Shown: piece by piece, positions 46,103 through 57,344 of the stretch
Layout: each line of letters opens with the position of its first letter
Position numbering within the stretch: the first letter of the stretch is position 1
NCBI GenBank assembly: GCA_945859605.1
Contig: OX243823.1
Coordinates: 34,076,518-34,140,517 of the forward strand
DNA length: 64,000 bases
Direction: 5' to 3'
DNA from: Lumbricus rubellus
Taxonomy: Eukaryota; Annelida; Clitellata; Crassiclitellata; Lumbricidae
Position numbers and translations under genes: made by a program
The notes under the pieces: generated by a model
Seen by the model: only the letters and a program-made list of their open reading frames with translations
The model's database searches: none
What the model was told of the DNA's origin: nothing

Positions 46103-46760
46103 GCACTGCATGCTGTGGATTCTGTAGCGCACACGTGAGAATTATTTCTTATTGTGATTGGTCGAGAGATATTGATGCTGCAACTTTGCAAGTTTGCGCG
46201 TCGCTTATAATGCGCTATAGCATCCTTGTCGTTCTCGCTGCATGTCGTCAAAGCGAAACGGTATCAGCAGAAACGTCGTTAGGTTTTCAGCCACGTTATC
46301 GATCCGAGACGCGTATACGTCGCTTTGTCGGTATCTTCCGGTATTTTCCGCCTTTGTTCGCAATCCACTGGGTCCGCTCAGCGAGGCTGGTAGCGAAGTC
46401 TGCTTGAATTAGCGACTTGCAGTTCACCATGGAAACCGGTCAGACTCCGGTTCAGGTCCTGACTGGAACGGAAACTCGATTCAAGGATATCTACCCCGTT
46501 GGTGTTCCTCGCGAGGGGGGGTGGGGAGACTTCCCCAGCCACCGTTCGAGGGTTAGAAGATATTCCCCATTCTGAGATTTAAGCTGGGGAGCGGTTGAGG
46601 TGTCAGCTCGAAAGCTTCCTATATACCGCTTCGAATTTCATTGATGAAGCGAAGAAGCGCAACCGTGCATGTTCTTGTAAAACTCGGCGTTGCTCGATTC
46701 ACCATCGAAAGCCATAGTGGTGAAACTCTAAGTTAGAGGAGTGATCGACTGGCGCAGTCG
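46103..46760 (+). other. CpG-richer stretch with a 48-codon ORF; possible promoter or first exon
   Basis: The tract is clearly richer in CG than its neighbours. At 46,429-46,575 an ATG in good context (CACCATGG) opens 48 codons (METGQTPVQVLTGTETRFKD...) to TGA. I do not recognise the peptide and see no strong donor. It may be a first exon, a small protein or chance. Confidence 0.25.
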
Positions 46761-47062
46761 ATTCCAGAAAAGCGGAAGTCTGCGCGAAGATGCTGCTGCT
46801 GCTGAACGAACGATGCAGCGAATATAGACAAGATCTGTGGACAGCGTCTGAATTTCTGAAACATGCAAGTATAACATGTGCATGTCAGCAGCTGCATTAG
46901 CAGCATGCAGTATAAGGTTATTCTATTATCAATTAGCAAGTTTCAAGCAGTCTTAACTCTTAAGAGAACAAGCCCATCGTTCATGCAGACCGGTCCTCTG
47001 ATCAGCCAATTGGCGCATTACCAAATTAACAGTTTAAAAATATGAAGAATATAATCCATTAA

Positions 47063-47680
47063 GTGGAATCCGCTCAACTTAAGCGTCTCCATGCAACTTA
47101 TTCAAAATGTACTATAGCCAGATCCGTCATTAGAACACCCAAACATCATCACATAACCCCCACCCCTTTGCGCAACTTACTTCACTGGTTGAAAATCCAA
47201 AACCGAATCCACTTCAAAGTTCTGTCCTTAACCTACAATTCCTTGCAATGCTAACTGCCAAGATATCTTCGCGAACTGTTCCCCATCCAGCCAATTCGCT
47301 CTATATTTCGATTATTTGGTGTGATTGCTGCAACGCGATTTTCAATGCGATTATCGATTCGTTCTACAAGTTGAACCAATATATCTTTCTTTGGGCGCAT
47401 AAGTATACCCGATCATCCGCCTGCCTCACACTCTCTCGACCGCCCGTCACAATCTCCAATCGAGCCATATCCAAATCAACTCAGCACCACGCCTTGTGAA
47501 TGATCTGCAGCCTCCTGAATTCCGATCTTTTTCAGTTCCTTCACCATCATTATAATCCCACACCATCGCCCATCTCAGGCTCCTCTATCCATCGCACCTC
47601 GGGCTTTTCCTTCGAAATTGAAGTCACTTCTCTTCAAGAACTCTTACCTTGTCTCATCTGATCCTCCATGCACTTCCAAT
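47063..47680 (+). mobile_element. Decayed LINE reverse-transcriptase C-terminus
   Basis: Frames read SVIRTPKHHHITP, LLHWLKIQNRIHFKVLSLTY and PRYLREL, as in CR1/L2-like elements, with stops and shifts. At 47,305-47,410 it is interrupted by about 105 bp also found in the hAT MITE at 39.5 kb. RSSACLTLSRPPVTISNRAI follows. Confidence 0.65.
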
Positions 47681-48525
47681 TCCTGACCCAGACGACACCC
47701 GCCTTAGTAACTGTTCCGCCCCTCCGTTCCAATGAAAACCCGGACCTCTCTTGGACTACTCTTACGGGCACCCACTCCTTTCGATTCAATACAACACAAT
47801 AAGTTGGTGATCCCCGCTTGGCTTTCGAGTGGCGTTTTAGAAGTTTGGAGATTACGATTGCGATAAAGTAGGCCTACAGGCAAGGGTCAGGGTGCCTGAC
47901 ATTTCACATTTGGACCATGTAACCAACATTAGGCTACACGCTCCTCTTACTTTCACGGTTCATGATTCACCTCCGTCGTGTATAGGAGTCATTCGCAAAT
48001 CTGTCTCCCTTTCTACCATGGCACCCATATTCCACGCATTTATCTGTTCCAGAATTTATAACTGCAATTTCGATCTTATAACGCTAGTTATAAATTTCTT
48101 AAGTCTTTATAACTTGATAACTTGTGCTCGATACGCTTACAAAGCCGCAATAATTCGTGATCAAACAAGTCGTAAAAAACACTTTAAACATTAATTTCAA
48201 ACGTCGCAAGAAACTCAAACCTAAAGTTATAAATCCCTATAATAATAATTATAATCTATAAAATCGATCTCCTTACTCGAAAACTTCTACCTTCCTGAAT
48301 CGCTCACCTATATCTCGGCCCCATCCCAAATTCACTCTCTCAGTATACCTCTCTCTGCCTTTGTCTATCTCTTTCTCTGTCTGTCTGTCTCTGTCACTCT
48401 CTTTCTCTCTCGTGGCTCTCAAACGCCGTCGGCCACACCTCTTCTTTCTCCCGCCGTTCTGCCATGCATGCACGCGCTATAATCAAGTGTACAATGTATA
48501 CCGCTTTTGCATAATAATTAATCTA

Positions 48526-49752
48526 CACCGTGGTTCAAAAAAAAGTAAGCCAAATTGGTTTGCATATATCTCTAATATCTGATGACATATCAAGCCACAA
48601 TTTTTCAAATATTTAGAGAAGTGGACCAATAATATGATTCCAAAATTTCATGAGATAAAGTTGAACGGATAAAAAGATATGAATATTTAAACTTCATATA
48701 CCGAAATTGCAGTTTACAAGCAATTTTCTGTCAAATTCATTAAAAAGTAAGCCAAGCTGTTTTTCTTACATCTCTGATGTCTGATGAGTAATCATAAAAA
48801 CCTTTTACCTGTACCAATATTTAGAGAACTGAACCAACAATAGGATTCCAAAATATCATTTCATATATTTGAAGGGATAGAAAGATATCGATATTTCAAC
48901 TTCATCACCCGAAATTTCAGTTTTCAGCAAGTCTGTTATGGCGTCCGTTGCGGTTTCGACGCTTGGCCATTTCCATTTAGTCTTTATTGATCATGGAGTA
49001 AAACTTAATAGAGCCTATTATCGCGATGTTCTGTTGTCACAACATCTTCTATCTGTAATCAGAAATCTAGTCCCAGAAGACAGCTTTGTTTTTCAACAGA
49101 ACAGTGCCAACCCACAGAACCAAGGAAACCATCGAAATGCTGACAAGAGAGACGCCAGGCTTAATTTCTCCCACATTATGACCTCCGAACAGCCCAGATT
49201 TGAATCCTGTTGACTATAAAAATGTGGAACGTGATGCAAGACCGAGCCTACCAGACAACAATCCATGATATAAACGATCTGAAGCAACGCTTGTTGGAAG
49301 TGTGGGATGGCCGGGACCAGAGGATAATCGACGTTGCTGTTGCCATTGCAATGGCGCCAGCGCCTCCAGGCTTGCGTGCAAGCAGGAGGAGGACATTTTG
49401 AGCATCTTATTTAATTAAATTATCAAACCATACTGTTGGCCCTTGTTGGGGTCATATTGTTAGTTTAATTTTCTACATATCTGGAAAATTTTAGAATGAT
49501 TAATCATCAGGCATTGAAGATAATAAGGAAACATTTGATCGTATCTGACAGAAAATTGCTTGTAAACTGCAATTTCAGTATATGAAGTTTAAATATTCAT
49601 ATCTTTTTATCCGTTCAACTTTATTTCATGAAATTTTGGAATCATATTCTTGGTCCACTTCTTTAAATATTTGGAAAATATTAGCTTGATATGTCATCAG
49701 GTGTTAGAGATATAGGCAAAACAATTTGGCTTACTTTTTTTGAACCACGGTG
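48526..49752 (+). mobile_element. mariner-type transposon with about 200-bp terminal inverted repeats
   Basis: TA flanks both sides (48524-48525, 49753-49754). The ends CACCGTGGTTCAAAAAAAGT and their complement begin long inverted repeats, including AAGTTGAACGGATAAAAAGA. The left side carries a second, diverged direct copy of this repeat (about 48,745-48,930). Inside (48,938-49,400) lies a decayed transposase: VKLNRAYYRDVLL, FQQNSA (the usual Asp is Asn), then MQDRAYQTTIHDINDLKQR. Confidence 0.85.
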
Positions 49753-49823
49753 TACTACGAAACATCAGAATATAAAATTAACTCACAGCCTCACAACGGT
49801 AATGACGCTGATAAAAAAATAAG

Positions 49824-49945
49824 GGGTCATTGCATAATTACGTAACGCCTGAGGGCGGGTGGTGGTCATTGAAAACGTTACGAAACGGTTTAATACAGGT
49901 ACGTGGGTGGGTGGGTGTGGGGATCTGAACGCTACGTAACGCCTT
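49824..49945. repeat. Probable repeat fragment with TTACGTAACGC ends
   Basis: ATTACGTAACGCC occurs near both ends in direct and partly inverted form around GTTACGAAACGG. It resembles a widespread animal repeat type, but the boundaries are unclear. From here to 51,590 I see only a SINE tail (50,150-50,230) and AT-rich sequence. Confidence 0.35.
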
Positions 49946-50793
49946 GGAAAGAATTATTAATGACAATTAAATTGCCATCGAATGACACTTTAGACATGAC
50001 GCGATCTAAGTTTAAACATCGTGACATTGATATAAAACATAACGGTAACGGAAGTAGGTCTATATAATAATTTAGGCTATATATATCTTAAGTTGATTCA
50101 GCAGCAGACACCATTAGGCTAAGCATGACAAGCGGCCAGGCCAGCATAGCCTTATTATTATTATTATTATTGACCTTTTATATAGCGCACCTTCAAGGTA
50201 ATCTACTCAGAAGCGCTCCCAGTTCAACAACGGCTAAATAAGGCAGTATTTAAGTGAGAAAGAAACATAGTGGTGTGATAATATTATACATGTTCTCCCG
50301 TTTGTGCAAACCGGAAACCGCCTTTCGAAGTGTTTGGATCCGTGATAGTTTACCAACGGAACAACGTGGCAGGCCTAATTCTCATTGGATTCTTGACATC
50401 GAATAACCACTTTGAAAAATATTTTACTTAGTGGACACGAATCTCAAACATTCAAAATTTATGCTCAATAGGTGATTCACGTCACAATGGGAAATAATTT
50501 TCTTATTTTTGGCTGACGTTGTAGATAAGTTTGTTCCTTTGATCTTATTCAATACTGCAACCAAATTTTACTGTATAGGCGGCAGTATAGGCCTAATCTA
50601 TTAACGTTTACTGGGTGCTCAATGCCCCTGAAATATTAGCCTACATGGGGCATACATGAAGAAAGCAACGCACCTGCCATTGACGAGAACTGGAATAGAG
50701 CAATTTTTATTAGATTAAGCTACAATTCTGCGAGTAAGAATTATGTACATAAACAATCAAGTCTTTGTTGTTTATTATAAAGAAGCCTGCTGA

Positions 50794-50794
<1 letters not shown>

Positions 50795-50833
<39 letters not shown>
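50795..50833 (+). repeat. (TA)n microsatellite
   Basis: About 19 TA units. Confidence 0.95.
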
Positions 50834-50835
<2 letters not shown>

Positions 50836-51598
50836 TGAGCTGTGACATCATACATCATTGCTATAACGCAGGAATATATGTTTTCATATTTCTATGAAAA
50901 GTGCAACTGCATATTTTCTAGCTGTCTATGTATTGTCTCTGGTATAGCCTTACCTCATCGTTCTTTCGCCTCAAGTTCTGTCTTTTCTCTCTATGTCGAT
51001 TGCACAGGGAGCGCTTCTGAAAGCTTTTTGCTGAGAGAAAAGTTATATAAAATTTTGGTCATTATTATAGAATGCTCTTGAATACAAAGCACAGGCTATC
51101 GTTGTGAACGTGTTCAACCCTAAACAGTGAGGTGCTCAATTATATTATATAGAGAGGAAGGAAGTGCTTAGATCTTTACAGAGCAATTTATGTTCAACCA
51201 TTTAAAAGCGTTTCTTATTCATAGCAGGATTCCGAGTTCACATAATTTTATGCAACTCTATAGTTCTACACGTCCATCGGCGAAACAGCGTTTATATCAA
51301 GAAAAATGGATCATACAGAAAAATACTAAACATAAACTATAACGTTGATTACAAAATGCTAAGTTATTAAATTGTTCTTTAAATATGAACGACATTGAAA
51401 CAACGGAAACAACAGATATAGCCTACTACAGTCGCTACTTAAATGATGACTCTAAATGTTATAGGCTAGACTTACATATTCGTCGACCAAGAACTATATT
51501 TTTTACCAATTTCATACATTAAAAGCAAAAACTAACAGCGAATTAGGTATAATAGCTCTAAATAAGTTGAAAAGTGTTGAAATGTCAGTCCATCTAAG

Positions 51599-51866
51599 CA
51601 TAGGCGTACGGGAGATTTCAGCACAGCAGTGGGAGGGGGTGGGGGGGGGGGAAAGAATGAACTTGTGCCAGAAAAATATATCCGGCCAAAAAGTTGACCT
51701 TTTTTAGTCGTTCGGGGTTGTGTTTGCCCGAAAAACTAGATTTGTCCGAAAGTTGACGACATTTTAGTCGTTCGGGGCTGTGTTTGCCCAAAAAACCAGA
51801 TTTTCCCGAAAGTTGGGGGCATTTGCCCCCCCCCCCCCTATTGACCCTCCGCCTCGTACACCAATG
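51599..51866. mobile_element. hAT MITE next to the receptor gene
   Basis: The ends CATAGGCGTACGGG and the complement of GAGGCGG...CCAATG are imperfect. The flanks CATCTAAG and CATCTGGG agree at 6 of 8. Inside, TTTTAGTCGTTCGGGGTTGT is repeated two to three times. Confidence 0.65.
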
Positions 51867-51970
51867 CATCTGGGTAAGTAAATTTGAGCCTATATATATA
51901 GAAATCTAGTCTCTACTGGTGGACGAGATCTCAAGGCAGATGTAAGTTCGGTGCATGCATGGGTGAAGAT

Positions 51971-53074
51971 CTAGATGGATGAATTCGGATCGGATACAGT
52001 TGGATTGGACAGAATTCGGATCGGATACAGTTGGATTGGATTCACTTGCGTGGAAGCCAGTGGAACGACTTCTTCATCGCGATCAAAAGCTGGAAGCTGT
52101 CGACGACAACAACAGAAACAGAATCCATCGCGTAAACCTTTCAGAATGACGAAGCAGAAGATAGGTTGCAGAGCGAGTGACATTCCAAATTCCAATTCAA
52201 TTTCTACAAGGTAAGTCGCCATAATGCTACGTCCAGCTTCAAAGTGAAGGAGGACCCGAAAGAACTGCGAGAAGAGAGTGATCGACGACAGAGTGACAGC
52301 CATGACTCGCATCTGATCATCAGAAATAGATTTCTTGTCAACGTCTGACAATCCGATGACGATACCATTTCTATTTTTACAAAGCTGTTTAAACAGGAGC
52401 GGCACATATAAGAGGAACGGTAGGGCATACATTAAAACAGTTTCCACCAATAGAGAGTTTTCCGCAGCTTGTGGCCGAGACGGGTAACATTCTCCTTCAG
52501 GATAAATCTCGTAAATGGCCAGATGCGGTATGCCGAGCACAAACAAAACGCCGAATATGACACCAACGATGATCTTAGTTGCAAACAGCGTACAGTACTT
52601 GGCCGCAAACATCGGACATCCACATCTTCTCCTCTGTGTCAGATGTTCACGAAGGTAAACGTTAAACAAGAGAGCCACAGACAGCCAACCGGACGCAAAG
52701 AAGATGCTCATTAAGAAGTGCCAAACCTTGCACATAAAATTCGAAGTATTCGGTGGATAGTAATTTCTCTCTCCATAGGCGGATGTAAACCAAAACGAAC
52801 TTGTACAGAACAGCAGAATTCCGACGTTGACACAGAAATTAGCAGCCAGGTAAATGTATCCTTCGTGTTTCAACCACAGACGACTTCTCACGAGAACAAC
52901 GAAAGCAAAGATATTTGTGACAACGCCACCGAAAATCGCAGTCCCACAACAGATATTGACGGCATAATATGACATCCAATATGCAACCTCGGCTTCGAGG
53001 CCGGCAGTTGTGCTATCAGCCATCGACATATCATCGTTGTATACAGTTGGCGTTGGCCTATTCCTCCCGTACAT
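51971..53074 (-). CDS. Divergent rhodopsin-like seven-transmembrane receptor, intronless
   Basis: A 367-codon open frame without introns. Seven hydrophobic segments are visible: AIFGGVVTNIFAFVVLV (TM1, with the Asn), YIYLAANFCVNVGILL (TM2, lacking the usual Asp), SIFFASGWLSVALLFNVYL (TM3, no DRY), then KIIVGVIFGVLFVLGIP, ETVLMYALPFLLYVPLL, SSITLFSQFFRVLLHF and a TM7 with LALQPIFCF in place of NPxxY. MCKVWHF and GECYP give the Cys pair for the extracellular disulfide. FCFCCCRR after TM7 is a likely palmitoylation site. The overall pattern fits a class A, probably peptide-type receptor; the ligand is unknown. The last about 20 residues are encoded by a duplicated 28-bp sequence. Confidence 0.8.
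   Translation of the reverse strand: MYGRNRPTPTVYNDDMSMADSTTAGLEAEVAYWMSYYAVNICCGTAIFGGVVTNIFAFVVLVRSRLWLKHEGYIYLAANFCVNVGILLFCTSSFWFTSAYGERNYYPPNTSNFMCKVWHFLMSIFFASGWLSVALLFNVYLREHLTQRRRCGCPMFAAKYCTLFATKIIVGVIFGVLFVLGIPHLAIYEIYPEGECYPSRPQAAENSLLVETVLMYALPFLLYVPLLFKQLCKNRNGIVIGLSDVDKKSISDDQMRVMAVTLSSITLFSQFFRVLLHFEAGRSIMATYLVEIELEFGMSLALQPIFCFVILKGLRDGFCFCCCRRQLPAFDRDEEVVPLASTQVNPIQLYPIRILSNPTVSDPNSSI
51982..52040. repeat. 28-bp direct duplication in the receptor's 3' coding end
   Basis: AATTCGGATCGGATACAGTT plus GGATTGGA occurs at 51,982-52,009 and 52,013-52,040. The 31-bp spacing is not a multiple of three, so the copies are read in different frames (NPIQLYPIRI and NPTVSDPNSS). Confidence 0.95.
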
Positions 53075-53079
53075 AGTAA

Positions 53080-54130
53080 CTGGTTTAATACAAAATACTG
53101 CGTGAAGTAAAACAAGTCCTATAAGACCTAAACTATGAGAACAACCTATATAGCTGTGCGAAAACGGATATAGCTTTCCAACGAAGTCTAGCTTTTGCCG
53201 CTCAGTTTAAGATATCGTGTGGAAGCAGTCTATATTATAGGCCTGCGCAGACAGAAGCAACGTGTAGGCGTGCAGCTCATGCAGGGCTGTGCATGCAACA
53301 CGGAGTCCGAGTGAGACCAATCGATATCTATATATCTACAGGCCCATTGGCGCCCGCAGGATTTTTGCAGTGGGGGAGTCATGATCATGGCCAAGAGAGT
53401 TAATACATTGAATATGTAATTAAATACTAAGCAACTCCCTCAATTACATATTGTCTTAATAAAACTTCTACTATTTATGAGTCTTACAGAAAGACGAAAT
53501 AACCTTTTGACAATTTCCGACTATAATGGATTTATGACATACAATTTTATTATTCATGTATTATTGCATATATTCATGGTAAAAAGCTACAACATTAACA
53601 ACAGATAACCAGTGACGTCATATCTTACTATATTTCAGGATGCAAAAAAATTTCATGGGAAAAACATAACTACCGGTATAGCTTAAGTTTTGCCTTTGGT
53701 CTACATGTGCAATGAACTGTCGTTCAATATCATCCGACATGTTTTCGTCGTTTTTCTTAGATCAATTTCCTTAAGCTGTGTTTGATTCAGTGATGGGAAG
53801 TATTTTTAAATACTGTAGCAAGCCCTATTTAAAATACTAACATATGTACTATCAAAGTACATGTTTGTACCTGTGTTTATAATACAGCAAAATGACACTA
53901 AGCCTATTTAGCCCATATTTTAACCCACATTTTTTACTATTGTGTAGGCTACTCTGTAATTATTATAATACCAAAATACATGAACATTAAAATACATTCA
54001 TTTGCAATTAATAACAGTAAATAGGCACTAGGCCTGCAATAATTATTATTTGGCTATTTATTACTTATGGGAAAGCCTTTGGTTATGGCCCCAAGGCCAT
54101 CGGGGTCATAACCAAGCCAGGCAACACATA
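53080..54130. other. Intergenic AT-rich stretch, no gene seen
   Basis: It holds one isolated hAT-like end (ATTGGCGCCCGCAGGATTTT at about 53,345) and a GGGAAGTATTTTTAAATAC segment at about 53,795 of the kind found at some hAT ends. The first 150 bases would hold the receptor promoter, but I see no clear TATA box. Confidence 0.3.
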
Positions 54131-54134
54131 ATTA

Positions 54135-54992
54135 TCTATATATATAAAAATGTAACGGCGTTCGCACGAATCTTCCATTTATAGGATCTTGGTAAGTACT
54201 GGACCGATTCTTTTCAAAATTGCAGCAAAACGTTCCGTTAATATAGGCGCAGGTTTGTATAATGCTTTTTTCCAAAATCTTCTACAACAAAAAAACAACT
54301 TTCACTTCCATTCGACCGATTCCGAGTTGAATATGCGCTATATGAACCTTGCCGCAACCGCCATTTTTAAACGCGAGCTATTTTTGCCCAATGCATTTGG
54401 ACGGTTTCAATTTGAACTCACAATCGGTCGAATCGAAGTGAAAGTTATTTCTTTTTGTTATGGACGGTTTGAATTTTAACTCTCAATCGGTCGAATCGAA
54501 GTGAAAGTTATTTCTTTTGTAAAAGATCTGCAAATTCGACCGTTTTACGCCCGCCGATAGGCTTTGCTCGGGCGCGTGTTCCGTTTATGTAGCGCATTTC
54601 AACACATTCGATTCCGGCCTTTTTGATGTTCCGCGTCGCTCTGTTCCGCGTCGCTGTCGCCCCGTGTCGGAAAGGGACGGTGCGAAGGAGGAAAGGAAGG
54701 GAAGGAGCGGGACGAAGAGGGAGAGGAGAGATGGAGGATGTAAGGGGAGTGGAGGGGAGGGGAGGAGGGGGAGGGGTGGGAGGGGGAAGGGGAGGGGAGA
54801 GGGGGCGGGGGAATAGAGGGGGAGGGGGAAGAGGGGGAGGGGAGGGGAGGGAAGGGGGAGGGGGCGGGGAGAGGGCGGAGGAGAGAGGGGGAGGGGGCGA
54901 GGGGGAGAGAGGAGGAGGGGGAGAGAGGGGGAGGATTGGAGGCAGAGGACGGTCTTTTCTGCCACAGCAACGCGTGGCCGGGTTCAGCTAGT
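54135..54992 (+). mobile_element. Helentron-like non-autonomous element (plus)
   Basis: It begins TCTATATATATAAAAATGTA and ends CGCGTGGCCGGGTTCAGCTAGT. A polypurine core (54,670-54,950, GGGGAGGGG-rich) lies just before the 3' end, as in the copy at 41,952-42,590. Tandem CTCACAATCGGTCGAATCGA segments lie around 54,416-54,500. No Rep/helicase gene is present. Confidence 0.78.
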
Positions 54993-55306
54993 AACTTATA
55001 AAATAGCCATATAACTATACACAGTACGCCAAGCAAAATTTGTAAATTGTTATGCTATAATGTATCTTTTGACAACGAGTTGTTATACTATCACTGTTCT
55101 TTCAGCTGCTTCAACATCACTGGACAGCTGTAACATAGGAAGCTGTGTCTACTTAAACATGTGCAGGAGGTCGTTCAATTTAACACTACTGTAAACACTT
55201 TCCCCATTGTGGCCTGATTCTAAGTGGATCCGGCTTCCCAGGCTGTGCGCTGAGATACATTCTACGCCTCTTATCTTATCTTCTCCAATGCATCCGCTCA
55301 ATGCAG

Positions 55307-55307
<1 letters not shown>

Positions 55308-55353
<46 letters not shown>

Positions 55354-55362
55354 TGCTACTAC
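55308..55362 (+). repeat. (CTG)n trinucleotide repeat
   Basis: About 17 units with two TTG interruptions. The 65-codon poly-Cys frame over it is not a credible gene. Confidence 0.95.
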
Positions 55363-55690
55363 TGTATGGGCAAACGTTGTCGGGAAATTGGGACAAACAC
55401 TTGATTAGGCCTATCCTTCAGGATGTAGCTTTGGCGCGATGCCAGCAATGGCGCAAAATGTTGATGTCTGTCTGCAGATTCGTTTGAGTGGCCGGCTGCA
55501 GCTGACTCTTAGTCACTGTACCACATTTGACTGTACTGATTCTACTGAAGATGGCGCATGCAAGCAGGCATTGCGTAGGAGTAAAGGAAGGAAAACGTTG
55601 AGACAAAAATAGCCTGTAATACGTAGTAGCATATATATTGCTTTCGCTTTCGTAGAATTGATTACGCGCTGTTTAGATGACGCTGGCAGC

Positions 55691-56193
55691 CAGGGCCGGA
55701 TTAAGCAATGTGGAGGCCCTGTTCGGAAAAATTTTGTGGGGGCCCTTTTCGGGAAAATTTTTTTTTTAGTCATTTGGCGAAATTTTCGGGAAAATTATAC
55801 CATTTCATCCGCCCAAAAAGTTGATGACCTTTTTTTTGTCATCTGGCGAAATTTCCGAGAAAATTTTACCATTTCATCCGCCAAAAAAGTTGATGACCTT
55901 TTTTTTAGTCGTCTGGCGAAATTTCCGGGAAAATTATACCATTTCATCCGCCCAAAAAGTTGATGACCTTTTTTTTTAGTCGTCTGGCGAAATTTCCGGG
56001 AAAATTTTACCATTTCATCCGCCAAAAAAGTTGATGACCTTTTTTTTTTAGTCATCTCGTGAAATTTTTGGGAAAATAGTCGTTTCGTCGAAATTTGCTA
56101 AAAAATTTTTTTTTTTACATTTTGTGGGGGCCCCCTAAAGAGTAGGGGCCCCTGTTCGGCCGAACATGTTGAACATGCCTTAATCCGGCCCTG
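55691..56193. mobile_element. hAT MITE (CAGGGCCGGATTAA ends) with tandem core
   Basis: Ends CAGGGCCGGATTAAG and CTTAATCCGGCCCTG, with a perfect 8-bp duplication CTGGCAGC (55683-55690, 56194-56201). The core is about four units of 65-66 bp with TTGATGACCTTTTTTTTAGT and CATTTCATCCGCC. Confidence 0.92.
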
Positions 56194-56479
56194 CTGGCAG
56201 CGACAACGGAGCTTAGACTGACCGCAATGGTTTGCGCGAAGTAGATTATGTTCAGTGTGTAATCTAGCCAGTAGCGGCTGCCCTCCCCTCCACTGGGAGA
56301 AACAAGATTTCTGGGGAGGGAGCAAAAGGAGGTAGAGGCCTACGGCGGACGATGGCCAATTCATATTCGCCTCTGAATAGAGATCTTGAAGGGGCGTTAT
56401 ATAAATTGATTGATATACTTAATAGTTTTAGTTAAATAAAACATTGAGCGTCACGCAGTCCACTGTCACACCACCAATA

Positions 56480-56690
56480 CCCACGACCACCACGACGACC
56501 ACCACCACCACGACCACGACCACCACGAACACCACCACAACGACCACCACCCCACCACCACCACGACAACCACCGCCACCACCACCACGACCACCCTCAC
56601 CGCCACCATCACAACTACCCTCACCACCACCACCACAACCACCCTCACCACCACAACCACCCTCACCACCACCATGGTGCACTAGGCCTA
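56480..56690 (+). repeat. CCA/CCG-type trinucleotide-rich repeat
   Basis: Irregular CACCAC, CGACCAC and CCTCACCACC units. Poly-Thr/Pro frames over it are artefacts. Confidence 0.85.
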
Positions 56691-57344
56691 CATGAAGAAA
56701 ATAGAACCCAACAATAAGAGCATAACATTCTTTTTACAAAGACAATTTACAATTCAGGTCGGTTCTGCTGCAGCAGCTCAGCTAGTTTTGTCTAGTGATG
56801 GACCAAGTGGATCATTAGCGAAACAAACAACGGCTCAGACCAAGTAGACACGACTATCGGCATCATCCACACGCCTAGCCTTCTACACGGGCTGAGCAGT
56901 GGCCAAAAGCCATGCATAGCTTAGTTTGGGTTAGTGTTGTTTTTCTTAACGAAACTGAAACGTTTCCGTTAACGAAAACTAAAATTAAAGACGCTGACAA
57001 CGAAAACTAAAACGAAATTTGCAACAATCAAAACTAAAAAATAAACTAAAATTGATCAAACTAAAACTAAAACGATATTTAGCGAAACGAAAACAAAATA
57101 ATTTGATCGTAATATTACCGTATTTACCTTATTTGCGCGTATCGCGTAAATGGCGTACGCCTACCGTACTTTTCTTCTACAAATATTTGCTCATACATTT
57201 TAAGACACGGTTGAGGACGAGGGCGGGAACGAGATTTTCATGCTTTTTTTTTATTTACTCCCTCTAATAAAATAATATAAAAAATTCATTTATTTTAATA
57301 ATAACAAAACTGTTGTAGTTAACTGCGACAGGTTCTCGTCATTA

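Noticed and set aside
52469..52972. Plus-strand frames opposite the receptor gene
   Set aside because: Shadows of the minus-strand receptor; no splice-consistent or family signal.
54585..55036. Proline/serine-rich minus frames of 126-145 codons
   Set aside because: The same polypurine core in the second Helentron.
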